From NCBI GenBank assembly GCA_964059195.1, contig CAXKWD010000001.1, positions 221,100,484-221,164,483 on the forward strand: DNA of 64,000 nt, written 5' to 3'. The position numbers and the translations under genes were made by a program. The notes beneath the pieces were generated by a model that searched no databases, was not told the origin of the DNA, and saw nothing but the letters and a program-made list of their open reading frames with translations. The DNA comes from Ectobius pallidus (lineage: Eukaryota > Arthropoda > Insecta > Blattodea > Ectobiidae). Shown here one piece after another: positions 41,997-52,181 of the stretch; within the stretch, counting starts at the first letter, position 1; each line of letters begins with the position of its first letter.

Positions 41997-44808
41997 GACG
42001 AGACGAGCCAAGATCAGAGCACCACACAACTCGAGGCGAGGAATTGAGGTTTGCTTAAGAGGCGCCATTCTTGATTTTGCACATAGGAGCCTCGTGAGAA
42101 CTTCTCCCTTGTCGTTCATGGATCTTATGTATATTGAAGTTTCATAAGCTGTCTGTGAGGCATCGCAGAAACCATGTATCTCAATGCTACTCACGTTTCC
42201 TTCAATGATAACAAATCGTGGAATTTTAATATCATTAAGCATGGGCATTTGCTTATATAAATCAATCCAAGCTTCAAGTAAGCTTTCCAACAATTGGTCA
42301 TCCCATCCTGATCCTTCTTGCCATAGGCGCTGCATGAAGACCTTGCAGAGAATGACCACGGGAGTTACCAGTCGTAGTGGGTCAAATATCGATGATATGA
42401 TGGAGAGTACCATGCGTTTAGAACAGCTGCGTTTATTGGCGTCATTTGAATTCAATCCACAGTTGATTTATACATCAGACGAAGGATGCCAAGTCAAAAC
42501 CTAGCGTCTTAACCAAACTGCTGTCATCAGTTAATGAATGCTTGTGCTCTCATAAGTTTTCTGGGATTGATTTTAATAGTTCTGGACTATTCGTGCACCA
42601 TTTTTGCAATGGGAATCCTCCAAGCTGAAGAAGGTCTTGAAGTTCAACATGCAATTTTAGGGCTTCTTCCAGAGTCTCTGTTCCCGAGATGCAGTCATCC
42701 ACGTAGAAATCATTTTGGAAGACTGAAGCCGCTCAAGGAAATTTTGTTGCTTCATCCGTTGCTAGCTGTTGAAGACACCTTGTAGCCAGGTAGGATTCTG
42801 ATGCAGTTCCATAGGTGACTGTCGTAAGGGCATAAGTTTTGAGCTCTTCCTCAGGACTTTCCCGTCATAATATGCATTGCAATGGTTGATGCTTTGGATG
42901 TACCTTCACTTGCCGGTACTTCTTCTCCACGTCAGCCGTAAAGGCTATTCTATGCATGCGACAGTGCATGACCAATGAGCATAAATCGTCTTGCACAGTG
43001 GATCTCACCATCAAAATGTCATTCAGGGCCTCACCATTTTCGGTTCTTGCAGAGGCATCAAAAACCACTCTCGTTTTGGTTGTGCTGCTCGAATGCTTAT
43101 GGACAGCGTGATGAGGCATGTAGTATTCGTGTTTTCTACGTGCAGTGTCTGATCCTCCAACTTCGATCCCTGATCCTCCAACTTCGAGGTTTGGCATGAG
43201 GCCAACAAGCTCACCCTGTAAAACTTTACTGTTGAAGCATTAAAGACAAAAAGCAGGACTGAACTTTAGAAGATGATGAAGATAGTAGTACAGAGAAGAG
43301 AGGAATGGTAAAAAGTTATCGAGGAGGTCCAGGCTTACCCAGGGCTATGGTATTAAAGAAGGAAGAAGTTACTAAACTCATGTTACTGTATACACAGATA
43401 TACTTACAGTACAATTGTTTAAATAGGAGAAATTCTTACACTGGATTGGTCTGAAAGAAGCTGAAGGAATTCCCAAACTGGGTTGTCAGGTGACTGATTG
43501 GATGAAGCAGGAGGAATTCTCAAGCCAAATGGATTAAACAAACATGACAGAAACAGTTGTATTACCCATATGCATGTAACATGGAAATTTTTATTTAGTT
43601 TGTTACATAACATTTCAGTTTTTAATACTTCAAAGTGTATAATGTTTTTATCTTAAGTTTACAAGACTAATAAATTTATAGACTAACTAAGAACGATGTC
43701 AGTCTTGCGGATTGTTAATATTATTTAAATACACAAAATAAATAAACATATTGAAGTAGGAAATGAACTGGTAGATGAACTTGCCAAACTAGCGCGTCAT
43801 AAAAACACCATTGACAAGATCTTCCTCACACCTCCTATGGATATTGCCAACCATATTGCTCAACGCCTTAAGATGGACGAGAAGGAACAGCTACAATCAA
43901 GTATGTCGGAAGAGGACAAGCACAAATCCACCATCAGTTTTCTGAGAAGATCGTATCCTTGAAATGCTTCTCACACTCTTTGTGTTCTGGTGAATGTGTT
44001 ACATAATCTGTTTCTTCTAAAGCCCAAAACCTTTGAATCCTGAAGAGTAGGATATCCTTCTCGAGTTTTCTTTCTCTCCTTCATAATTTGCAAGAAGAAT
44101 TGAGCTCCGATTAACAGATTACTCTGAGGAACGTGGAAGTCTGGATCGGCAAGAATGACTTCATTCGGAATATTCCAGTCTTTGTAGTTAATGTTGAATG
44201 TAGGAATATGGCCAGTTATCCTAGATAGTACTACACATTCCATATTGAAGTGGAAGACGCTGACCATCGAGTGTACATCTATATTTACTGATGAATCAGC
44301 TTCGGATGTCAGATCACCAAACGATTGCAGAGCTATGGTCGTGGTTTATCTCTTCTTAAGCTTGAGCAGGTGCACTGCTTGCTCAGAGATGAAATTGCTC
44401 TGGGGTCCACTGTCTAACACGGCACGTAGGTGATGATATCTTCCATTTGAGTCCTTTACTTTAACTAAGGCTGTACTTAGAAGTACCTGTGAATTCGGAA
44501 CGCCTTTCAGTGAATGGTATGATGATCAACGTGAATTACTGCCTTGTGAGTTTTGTGTCGTAGGGTCGTTAGCTTGTCTTGTGTTTGATGTGTTCTTATC
44601 TTCATGATGTAGTAGCGTGTGGTGATATTTATTGCATATTTTGTATGCAGTCTCAGAATCGCACTCTCTCCATGTGTGTAATGAACTCAGGCAGTTGGTA
44701 CAATGTTTGTTGTCCTTTATCAACTTGAATCTTTTGTGGCAACTTAATTTCAGGAAATCCGGACATTTGTACACTTTATGTTGTTCTGAACAGATAAAAC
44801 ATCTTGCT
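41997..44808 (-). pseudogene. BEL/Pao retrotransposon, gag zinc knuckle to RNase H, decayed
   Basis: Minus-strand remnant in correct BEL order. 44808-44526: zinc-knuckle region (CFICSEQHKVYKCPDFL, CTNCLSSLHTWREC). About 44500-43971: aspartic protease with VLDSGPQSNFI and LLIGAQFFLQIM. 43197-42865: start of reverse transcriptase (KTRVVFDASARTENGEALND, RIAFTADVEKKYRQVKVHP). 42864-42456: frame-broken reverse transcriptase. 42455-42003: ISSIFDPLRLVTPVV, FCDASQTAYETSIYIR and IPRLELCGALILARLV, the Pao-type RNase H start, where it is cut by an LTR. Several stops and shifts occur, and a foreign piece lies at 43200-43960. Integrase is missing. Confidence 0.8.
43755..43960 (+). pseudogene. LINE RNase H fragment
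   Basis: Plus-strand reading GNELVDELAKLARHKNTID, FLTPPMDIANHIAQRLK and KMDEKEQLQSS resembles the tail of the RNase H domain found in some insect LINEs (G-N-x-x-A-D-x-L-A-K). Opposite in direction to the surrounding BEL remnant and probably an insertion into it. Confidence 0.5.
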
Positions 44809-44812
44809 GATG

Positions 44813-46163
44813 TGCGAATATAGCGGACTGTATTGTGTGGCATGCACAGCTTCTTTGAATAACAGATTAGGAGAGTTCTTGAAAATAAGCATTTATTATC
44901 TGGTAACAAATATAGAACAAGAGAATTCATTTAGCTTATAACCCTCCTAATTAATAGTTGCCACTATATAAAGATCGAGTCCAAGTTTGTTGGTTATTGT
45001 AAACTTACCATACATTCAATAGGCTTTATGAGCAAATAATTATCACAAATACAATAATTATCTTGAGGTTTCTTCGCTAACAAGGTAAATCCTTTCTAAA
45101 TGGTAGCGATGCGAAGACATCAGTAGTTTTCATGGCGTTTACTTAACTCTGGTGAATGAGGAGGACCACTGACACTTCTGTCAGAACTTGAGGCGTATAA
45201 ATGATCTTCATAGTATTGAACAATAGACATAAATGATTCCTTAGATAGTAGCTGCTGCTAGCTAAAATATATATCATTTGCATTTAACGTTAGCCACTGA
45301 TTAATAAAATCACTGCAAATGTCGTCGCAATGGCTAAATAACAAGCTATATTAAGCAATTCGTTATTATTGAAATAATTGACTCACAGTTTTAATAAGTA
45401 ATAATCTTCAAGCTTGTAATTATTCATATCACTATTCTTGAAGTCCAATTAAACCAGGAAAAGATAATCCCTCTAGAACAAATAGCGTCGACACAAGTAT
45501 GCTTGAAAATCTTGTTAGAAATATTCCTTCAATGAGGAAAAATGCATGATAGCATTAAAAATTAAGTTAAGAAGCATTGGCTTCTGAATATAATAATAAA
45601 TTGGGTGAAATGACCCAATAAATTGCCAATAGAAACTGTAAAGGCAATTGCTAGACGTATTGAAGATGGCGACGAACCAAGAAGAATGTTTGAACAAGAA
45701 AAGAAAAGAAGAAAGCTAACAATACTCTCAAATATGCTCTGATAGGCCAAGAATAATGAGGAGAGTCAAAACCTCATTTATATTGATTAAATGAAGACAG
45801 CAGCGACTAACGAATCATAAGAAAATCAAATAAATTAAATGAACATAATAAATAGTAATTGAATTTAAATATTATTATGAAAACGTAAATTTATAGTGCT
45901 AAAATTAACAAGAGTAAAAATGGAACGCTAGAGATATAAATACATATTGTAGTGAAGTTCAATTGTTTTTTAAAAAAACGAGGATAAGCGAAACTAAATG
46001 CATGATCAGCAAAAAGGGAAAATAAACACAAGGCCCCCTGAAAACGGGTGAAATACAGTAAGAAATTAAACCAACCATTTATCATAATAAAATTAAACAT
46101 TTCGTATTAAAGCTCTTATAAAAATATCAACAACTAGAAAGAAGATCTCAACATAACTGAACA
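44813..46163 (-). mobile_element. solo LTR inside the BEL gag remnant
   Basis: 1,351 bp from TGCGAATATAGCGGACTG to ..AACATAACTGAACA, flanked by GATG at 44809-44812 and 46164-46167. The gag frame of the BEL element stops on one side and resumes in register on the other side once the LTR and one target copy are disregarded, which supports these borders. The ends match the LTR at 36278-37543; the middle has diverged. Confidence 0.7.
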
Positions 46164-46830
46164 GATGTTGAAATGTACGTTTGCTGTTGTGGTGCAATGC
46201 GTAACTTGGGTTTGCTCTGATGACTCTGGCTACTGGCAGCTGGTTGGTTCAAGGAGCAGCATTGCAGTGTCTGGCAATGTCTTTCCAAGAAACTAATGAG
46301 TTCCTTGAACCCTGCCGCATTGAGTTGTGCATGTTGAGTTTCAAATTCTAGCCTCAATTTTTTATCTAAACGGGAGAGTAATTGCTAATTAAGGAGTAAG
46401 TCTAGGATGCTTGGTTGGGCATCCAGTGCATTAAGGGCGTCTATACTGCCTTGGAATGTATTTATAAGATGGCATATTTCGGTCTCACTCTAACACAGTT
46501 TTCGAGGTATCTCCATGATTTGCCTGACATATTCGGCTGCTATCAGCTTGGGCGAATGATAGCGATTGACCAAAATGTTGTATGCTACAGGGAAGTGTGC
46601 TTCAGATACGCTGATATTTCTTATGCTCTCCTTAGCTTCGCCTCTCAGGGAAGAGAGTAAATACTGAAATTTTTCTATATTTTAGAGCTCCTTGTTATTC
46701 ACCACTAGGCCTTCAAAGATATCCTTGAAGTGTAACCAGGTGGTTAGACCACCACTGAAAGTGGGAAGGTTTATTTTGGGGAGCTTTACATATGTGGATC
46801 TGCCATGAGATGACTGGGTGATTACGTCAT
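46164..46830 (-). pseudogene. BEL/Pao gag fragment (DUF1759-like)
   Basis: On the minus strand from about 46800: TYVKLPKINLPTFSG, WLHFKDIFEGLVVNN, KFQYLLSSLRGEAKESI and YNILVNRYHSPKLIA, followed by RLEFETQHAQLNAAGFKELI and SFLERHCQTLQ. These are the standard landmarks of BEL/Pao gag (DUF1759). Stops near 46676, 46497 and 46386 break the frame. It continues into the zinc-knuckle segment at 44808 across the inserted solo LTR. Confidence 0.75.
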
Positions 46831-46835
46831 CATTT

Positions 46836-47282
46836 TCATGCACATTTTGTGCGACAGTTGCCTTTCTGAGTTTCCCATGCCGTGGTCTCTTTCCATAAGG
46901 ATTGAAAAATTATCTTGCAGTGCGAAACAATTGGACAGATCAATCCTAGAGGGTCAAAAATAGACGCTATGCAAGACAATAAGTTGCGCCTAGTACAGAG
47001 AGAAAAAGGCTTTGAGAAATCAATTGAAATTTCTATTCTCAAAACGTCAGGTGAAGGTTGCCAAATTAAACCCAAGGCCTTTAAAGAGTTGGCATCAGAA
47101 TCGCCTAAGGTACGAAAGTCAAGAGTTTCTTGATCTTCAAGAGGAATTTCTTGAAGTAGCTCGGGGGTATTCGAACTCCATTTGCGAGGTTGAAAACCAC
47201 CCAAAGGCAGAAGTTGTCTTATCTGAGAAATTATTTCTCTAGCTTCAGAAATGCTTAGAAGCCGTAGCAACAATGTCATCAA
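46836..47282 (-). pseudogene. second BEL/Pao reverse transcriptase fragment
   Basis: Open frame with RQLLPLGGFQPRKWSSNTPE, LKALGLIWQPSPDVL, RRNLLSCIASIFDPLGLICP and KIIFQSLWKETTAWE, the segment of BEL pol between the reverse transcriptase active site and RNase H. It precedes gag (46830 onward) in the minus direction, the wrong order for one element, so a second truncated BEL copy is joined here. Confidence 0.75.
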
Positions 47283-47550
47283 TAGACTTCGGACTTTTAG
47301 GTTGCTAAAATGCTGTTTTAGGTACCTAAAATAGGCTCTAAAAATTGGAAAATAGGTTTTAAAAATCGTAAAATAGTCTCTTATAAAATTCTTAAGTTGA
47401 CAATTTTCTGAAATATCTCAATTGCAATGCAGAATATTATATTTATTGAAGTCACAATCAATCAATAACCATGATAAAAACACAGATATAGGCTACCATA
47501 ACTTTCATTTAGGCCTACTTTATAATTTTAGAAAGCAATGTTCATGAATT
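47283..47550. other. AT-rich target region of the gypsy element
   Basis: 47295-47390 has repeated TTTTAGG/AAAATAGG/TTAAAAAT.G words, a small decayed repeat. The last bases (GAATT, 47546-47550) touch the LTR border and should be duplicated at the far, unseen end of the insertion. Confidence 0.35.
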
Positions 47551-47773
47551 TGAAGTGTTATATTGGTAGTATAATAAATAACTACTCAAGTTTTACACTC
47601 ACATTTATTTGTGTTCTTTTCGTATTCAGACTACTGCGACTATCTTCGCTGTAACTTTTTTTTAACAATGTCAACAGAGAAAAAAAAAAGAGGGAAACAG
47701 AACACTGAGGGCTGAGTTTTCATTATAAATTTCTGTTTCCTTTATGAGAGTATATTACACAATACACTACACA
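47551..47773 (-). repeat. 3' LTR of the gypsy element
   Basis: About 221-223 bp, TG..CA bounded (minus strand starts TGTAGTGTATTG or two bases earlier and ends ATAACACTTCA). It lies right after the polypurine tract. A TATA-like TTTATAAT lies at about 47722-47729 and a polyadenylation signal AATAAA at about 47613. The first 115 bp on the plus strand match the R-U5 of the array units with a handful of differences and small indels. Confidence 0.85.
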
Positions 47774-47801
47774 CTCCCCCCCTAGTGACAGCGATAGTGT
47801 C

Positions 47802-50800
47802 CTAGAAACGTGCAGGGAAGTGGACCTTGCGTCCTGATCTGGTGGAATGTCTAGTCACATCAGTACGAGTTTCTTGTTGAGGGTTAGTAACACTATGGGG
47901 ACCTTCTTCCAATAGAAAAGCTGGTTTCAGGCGGTCCACTGAGATTCGCTTTATTAACCCTCCGATATTAATGTCGAAGAACTTATCAGTTCGACTCTTT
48001 ACTGGGTAGGGACCGTCGTACGCAGGTTGGAGTGAGGATAATGGAGGTCCATGATGTACGAAAACATGAGAGCAGTCGGCGAGATTTTTGGACACAAAAA
48101 CAGGTTTCTTGCCATGGGTTGATGTCTGACTTGGTTTAAGTCCTCTTACTGTCTCTTGGAGATGTCTCATGAAGTCAGACTGTGATATGGTAGGCTGGTC
48201 GGTGAACAGTTCTCCTGGAAGACGGAGCGGTGTACCATAGACCAGCTCGGCGGCTGAGTGACCCAAGTCTTCTTTTACCACAGATCGCATGCCCAATAAG
48301 ACTAGAGGCAATGAGTCTACCCACGATGAGGATTGTTGTAGATGGCATTTGAGTGCTGCTTTCATAGTGCGGTGTTGTCGTTCGATAAGACCATTACTTT
48401 GTGGGTGGTATGCGGTTGTCCTGATGCTCTGGAAACCTAGGTACTTGCTTAGGGATTTGAATAATTGGCTTTCAAACTGTCGACCCTGATCAGTAGTTAT
48501 TCTTACAGGAATACCAAATCGTGAAAACCAAGTGGTTATTAGAGCCTGTGCAACAGAGTCAGCTGTTTGGTTTACTATTGGTACAGCTTCCATCCATCTA
48601 GAGTATCTGTCTATAGCCGTGAGGAGATATCTGAATCCTTGGCACACAGATAGAGGTCCAACGATGTCGACATTTATGTGTTTGAATCTGTCGTTGGGAA
48701 CTTGGGTTTGTCCAACTGGAGATCTAGTGTGTCGATAAATTTTTGATCTTTGGCAGTCGATACATGCTCGTGTCCACTGTTGACAGTCTTTCTTCATATT
48801 GGGCCAGATAAATCGTTCAGTGATCATTTTGGTTGTTGCTCTGATTCCTGGGTGAGAAAGACGATGAACAGATGAAAAGGTTGCTTGTCGAAAGTTGCGT
48901 GGAATATACGGGCGTATATGCTTTGTTGAAATGTCACAGTATAATTGCTTTCTACTATCCGGCAAGCTGAGTTTTACTATTTTCATTCTGGGATTCTGTT
49001 GCAGTGATTCGAGGTCTTCATCCGATTGTACATCTGCCAAATGATCATAATTTAGAGGTGAGGGAGATTCTATGGTGGCTAAACGTGACAATGTGTCAGC
49101 CACGATATTGTCTTGGCCAGCAACGTATTTGATTGTCGTCGTAAACTGTGCAATATACTGTAATTGACGAGCCTGTCGGGGTGATGCCTTGTCCAAATCC
49201 TGTTGAAAAGCATACACCAAGGGTTTATGGTCCGTGAAAATTACAAAGGACTGGCCTTCTAAAAGATGCTTGAAATGTTTAATGGCGCTATATATTGCTA
49301 ATAGTTCGCGATCATAAGCACTGTATCTGGACTGTGCTTTAGTGAGAGTTCGTGAGAAGAAACTGAGAGGTCGGGCTGCGCCGTCAGTATCCTGTTGAAG
49401 AACTCCTCCTATTGCGACGTCCGACGCATCTGTTACCAAGGAGAGTGGAGCACCGGGAATAGGATGTACCAGGGCCGCTGTGTTGCAAAGGGCTTCCTTC
49501 ATTGCAGCAAAAGAGGTTTGTGCTTCTTCGTTCCAGTCCAGCAGTTTTGTGCTGTTTTTCTTGTGTCCGCTAAGTAATTTTGAGAGGGGCTGTTGTAGCT
49601 TGGCGCATTCTGGGATGAATCTGTGGTAGAAATTTACCATTCCCAAGAATCGGCGCAATCCAGTGGCTGACTGTGGCTCTGGAAAATTCTTAATGGCACT
49701 AACTTTCTCAGGTAGAGGCTTCAGACCTTGAGGACTGATTTCGTACCCTAAGAATTTGATCTGCTGCACACCGAAAATGCATTTGGCAACATTGATGCAT
49801 AAGCCGTATTCATTTAGTCGTTCACAGAGGATGCGGATATGCTGAAGGTGCACTGTATCGTCTGGAGAAGCAACCAAGATATCGTCTAAGTAACAAAAGA
49901 CAAAATCCAACCCTTTGAGTACCATGTCCATAAATCTTTGAAAGGTCTGTGCTGCGTTTCTTAGTCCGAAAGGCATGAATGGAAATTCAAATAGTCCAAA
50001 AGGTGTTGTGATGGCCGTCTTCGGTATGTCCGCTTCTTGCACCGGTATCTGTTGGTACGCACGTACAAGGTCAATGGATGAAAATATGGAAGCTCCATGC
50101 AGGATGTGGTTGCAGTCGGTTAAAAAAGGTATAGGGTATCTGTCGGGTACTGTGATATGATTGAGTTTCCTATAATCCCCGCAAGGCCTCCAATCACCAG
50201 ATTTTTTCTGAGTTAAGTGCAGAGGACTAGCCCAACAACTTTTCGAGGGTCTACATAACCCTTGCTGGAGCATGAAGTCAAATTCCTTACGGGCTGCTAA
50301 GAGTTTTTCAGCTGAGAGTCTTCTAGTTTTGGCAAACACTGGTGGGCCTTTCGTTTCGATGAAATGTTCAATGCGGTGGCTTGCGATTTTTGTGTTGAGA
50401 ATGTTAGGTCGCAGAATGTCAGGAAATTCATGTATAATCCGCTGATATCGGTTATTAATTTCCGTTAGCTGGACCTGGAGTTTGTAGTTGTGAGAAGAGG
50501 TACCATACGCGGTCAAGTGTGTGTTCCCGTCTATTAAGCGATGTTTAGAACTGTCGACGAGTAAATTGAAATACGACAGGAAATCGACTCCTATTATAGG
50601 TTTACCTACTTCTGCGATTATGAATGGCCAATTGAATGTTCGACGTAAACCAAGGTCAAGTGTCATAAGTCGCTGACCATACGTCTGGATCCTAGTACCA
50701 TTCGCTGCAAAAAGTTCAAGTTTATTTGGTGACTTCTTTTCACTGTGTGTTGGTGGCACTACAGAGACATCTGCACCGGTATCAATCAGGAACTGGGTTG

Positions 50801-50957
50801 CTGTCCCTTTGTCACTAATAAAAAGGTGACTCAGCTCTAACCCCTGGCTCCCTGTCGCCGTGGAGAGTTGGGGAACTAGTTTTCCGGTCCGTTGTGAGGC
50901 GTAGCTCGGAGAGACATGCTGCATGGCTGTAGACATCTGTATGCCTCCTCGCCAAAT
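47802..50957 (-). CDS. pol: gypsy pol polyprotein (protease, reverse transcriptase, RNase H, integrase)
   Basis: 1,044 codons from the Met at 50936; the frame is open back to about 50957, overlapping gag in the -1 frame, so translation by -1 frameshifting is likely. Protease: [14 protein letters not shown] (DTG). Reverse transcriptase: [20 protein letters not shown], then [17 protein letters not shown] and the active site [11 protein letters not shown]. RNase [33 protein letters not shown] and [10 protein letters not shown]. Integrase: a zinc-binding HHCC region ([14 protein letters not shown] to CIDCQRSK), then the DDE core [17 protein letters not shown] and [15 protein letters not shown]-terminal stretch with [16 protein letters not shown] completes it. 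No internal stop is present, so the copy may still be active in trans. No envelope gene is seen. Confidence 0.9.
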   Translation of the reverse strand: MWRGGIQMSTAMQHVSPSYASQRTGKLVPQLSTATGSQGLELSHLFISDKGTATQFLIDTGADVSVVPPTHSEKKSPNKLELFAANGTRIQTYGQRLMTLDLGLRRTFNWPFIIAEVGKPIIGVDFLSYFNLLVDSSKHRLIDGNTHLTAYGTSSHNYKLQVQLTEINNRYQRIIHEFPDILRPNILNTKIASHRIEHFIETKGPPVFAKTRRLSAEKLLAARKEFDFMLQQGLCRPSKSCWASPLHLTQKKSGDWRPCGDYRKLNHITVPDRYPIPFLTDCNHILHGASIFSSIDLVRAYQQIPVQEADIPKTAITTPFGLFEFPFMPFGLRNAAQTFQRFMDMVLKGLDFVFCYLDDILVASPDDTVHLQHIRILCERLNEYGLCINVAKCIFGVQQIKFLGYEISPQGLKPLPEKVSAIKNFPEPQSATGLRRFLGMVNFYHRFIPECAKLQQPLSKLLSGHKKNSTKLLDWNEEAQTSFAAMKEALCNTAALVHPIPGAPLSLVTDASDVAIGGVLQQDTDGAARPLSFFSRTLTKAQSRYSAYDRELLAIYSAIKHFKHLLEGQSFVIFTDHKPLVYAFQQDLDKASPRQARQLQYIAQFTTTIKYVAGQDNIVADTLSRLATIESPSPLNYDHLADVQSDEDLESLQQNPRMKIVKLSLPDSRKQLYCDISTKHIRPYIPRNFRQATFSSVHRLSHPGIRATTKMITERFIWPNMKKDCQQWTRACIDCQRSKIYRHTRSPVGQTQVPNDRFKHINVDIVGPLSVCQGFRYLLTAIDRYSRWMEAVPIVNQTADSVAQALITTWFSRFGIPVRITTDQGRQFESQLFKSLSKYLGFQSIRTTAYHPQSNGLIERQHRTMKAALKCHLQQSSSWVDSLPLVLLGMRSVVKEDLGHSAAELVYGTPLRLPGELFTDQPTISQSDFMRHLQETVRGLKPSQTSTHGKKPVFVSKNLADCSHVFVHHGPPLSSLQPAYDGPYPVKSRTDKFFDINIGGLIKRISVDRLKPAFLLEEGPHSVTNPQQETRTDVTRHSTRSGRKVHFPARF

Positions 50958-51718
50958 TTAGTGTGGTAGTAACATTTCCCTACCTTTGTTGTCTTTCCCG
51001 TTTCTGCATTCCTACCTCTGGATCTGGACCTAGACTTTGGTCTACCCTGTCGGCGGCGGTCGGCGAAAACATGCTTACTCAACTCTGCAACATGGAGTGA
51101 GAGCTCACAAACTTGCTTCCTCAGTTCCTCTATTGAGTTGTTCATTGGTTGCGTAACAGCAATAGGAGCAACATGGTACGAGCTTGTGGGTTTTAGCTCC
51201 CAAATCTGGTCTGCCATGGTCGACAGTTTCGTCAGATCGTCACTACTCACTGACAGGATAGCATGCATTTCTCTTGGTAGCCGCTGTAACCATAAAGTTT
51301 TAAGAAAATTGTCGCTTACCTTGTCTGAAGCTAAATTTCTCATTTCACAAAGTAATTGCGACGGTTTACGATCCCCGAGTTCCAAGTCTGTCAATAGTCG
51401 CTGTGTTCGTTGCGTTTCACTATCTGCGAAAGTTGAAATAAGACGCTTTTTGATTGCATCATATTTACCAGAAGACGGAGGATTCGTGAGAATATCGGCC
51501 ACTTGTGTCAGAATTTCTGAGTCAATTGAACTCACCACAGTGTCATATTTAGTTTGGTCTTGGGTGATCTTCGAGTTACGGAATTGTGCTTCAAGTTGAA
51601 TGAACCATATCCTCGGATCAGGCTTCCAAAACGGCGGAACTTTGATAGATACGCGGGCCACTACGGTTTCTTGGTTTTCCTGAGCAGTTCCAGCTGTAGT
51701 CTGTTGTTCTTCTTCCAT
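50876..51718 (-). CDS. gag: gypsy gag protein
   Basis: 280 aa from [34 protein letters not shown] and [12 protein letters not shown] are typical of the capsid region of arthropod Ty3/gypsy gag proteins. The basic [16 protein letters not shown] stretch is followed by a zinc-finger-like C-x2-H..C-x3-C motif ([18 protein letters not shown]). The last 20-27 codons overlap pol in another frame. In the array units the corresponding leader is 28 bp longer and could add an upstream Met. The first about 55 codons are repeated in every array unit. Confidence 0.88.
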   Translation of the reverse strand: MEEEQQTTAGTAQENQETVVARVSIKVPPFWKPDPRIWFIQLEAQFRNSKITQDQTKYDTVVSSIDSEILTQVADILTNPPSSGKYDAIKKRLISTFADSETQRTQRLLTDLELGDRKPSQLLCEMRNLASDKVSDNFLKTLWLQRLPREMHAILSVSSDDLTKLSTMADQIWELKPTSSYHVAPIAVTQPMNNSIEELRKQVCELSLHVAELSKHVFADRRRQGRPKSRSRSRGRNAETGKTTKVGKCYYHTKFGEEAYRCLQPCSMSLRATPHNGPEN

Positions 51719-51729
51719 CGGGTCACCAC

Positions 51730-51845
51730 TGAAGTGTTATATTGGTAGTATAATAATAACTACTAAAGTTTTACACTCACATTTATTTGTGTTCTTTTCG
51801 TATTCAGACTACTGCGACTATCTTCGCCGTAACTTTATTTTAACA
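51730..51845 (-). repeat. R-U5 segment of unit 1 (5' end of the intact gypsy element)
   Basis: About 115 bp matching 47551-47670 of the 3' LTR. Upstream of it on the minus strand the U3 with the TATA-like box is absent and the viral-like trailer begins. The join is in the shared motif TTGACA(CA)TTG. The leader here lacks 28 bp present in the other units. Confidence 0.85.
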
Positions 51846-52181
51846 ATGTGTCAATGTCATAAACAAATCAGTTACATAATAGCAAGTAACACAGAAGGAC
51901 ATACATCTGCTACTTGAAACATTATCAACTAACAAAATAAAAGTAAAACTGATACAATACAATACAAGTATTTAAACAGGTCACAAAGATTATTTGATAT
52001 TACACTCAATAAACAATATTTGATAAAATAACTAGTCAAAGTAGGAACCATTAAAATTGTCAACATCATTAAAGGTTGATGTCAGGAACATTAAATATTG
52101 CTAATACTGAATAAGTCAGTAACATTAAATTAATAAGGCACATCATTTGTACTATAAGTTATTGATAAAACACAATCAAAA
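51846..52181 (-). other. trailer (3' untranslated part) of nucleoprotein-like unit 1
   Basis: About 336 nt between the stop of the 482-aa ORF and the R-U5 join. AT-rich, non-coding. No A tract stands at the join, so the captured RNA was not copied from a poly(A) end, or the tail was lost. Confidence 0.6.

Larger units (their letters stand above)
47551..51951 (-). mobile_element. Ty3/gypsy retrotransposon with intact gag and pol and an abnormal 5' end
   Basis: Minus-strand element: R-U5 (51845-51730), primer-binding region, gag (51718-50876), pol (50936-47802), purine tract (AGGGGGGGAG, about 47775-47786) and 3' LTR (47773-47551). Both frames are open and all key motifs are present. The abnormality is the 5' side: only the R-U5 part of an LTR is there, and U3 is replaced by the end of the first nucleoprotein-like unit. 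Without U3 it has lost its own promoter at this end. Confidence 0.85.

Noticed and set aside
42184..42785. Plus-strand frames of 106 and 83 aa over the BEL remnant
   Set aside because: They are antisense to a well-supported BEL reverse transcriptase/RNase H reading on the minus strand.
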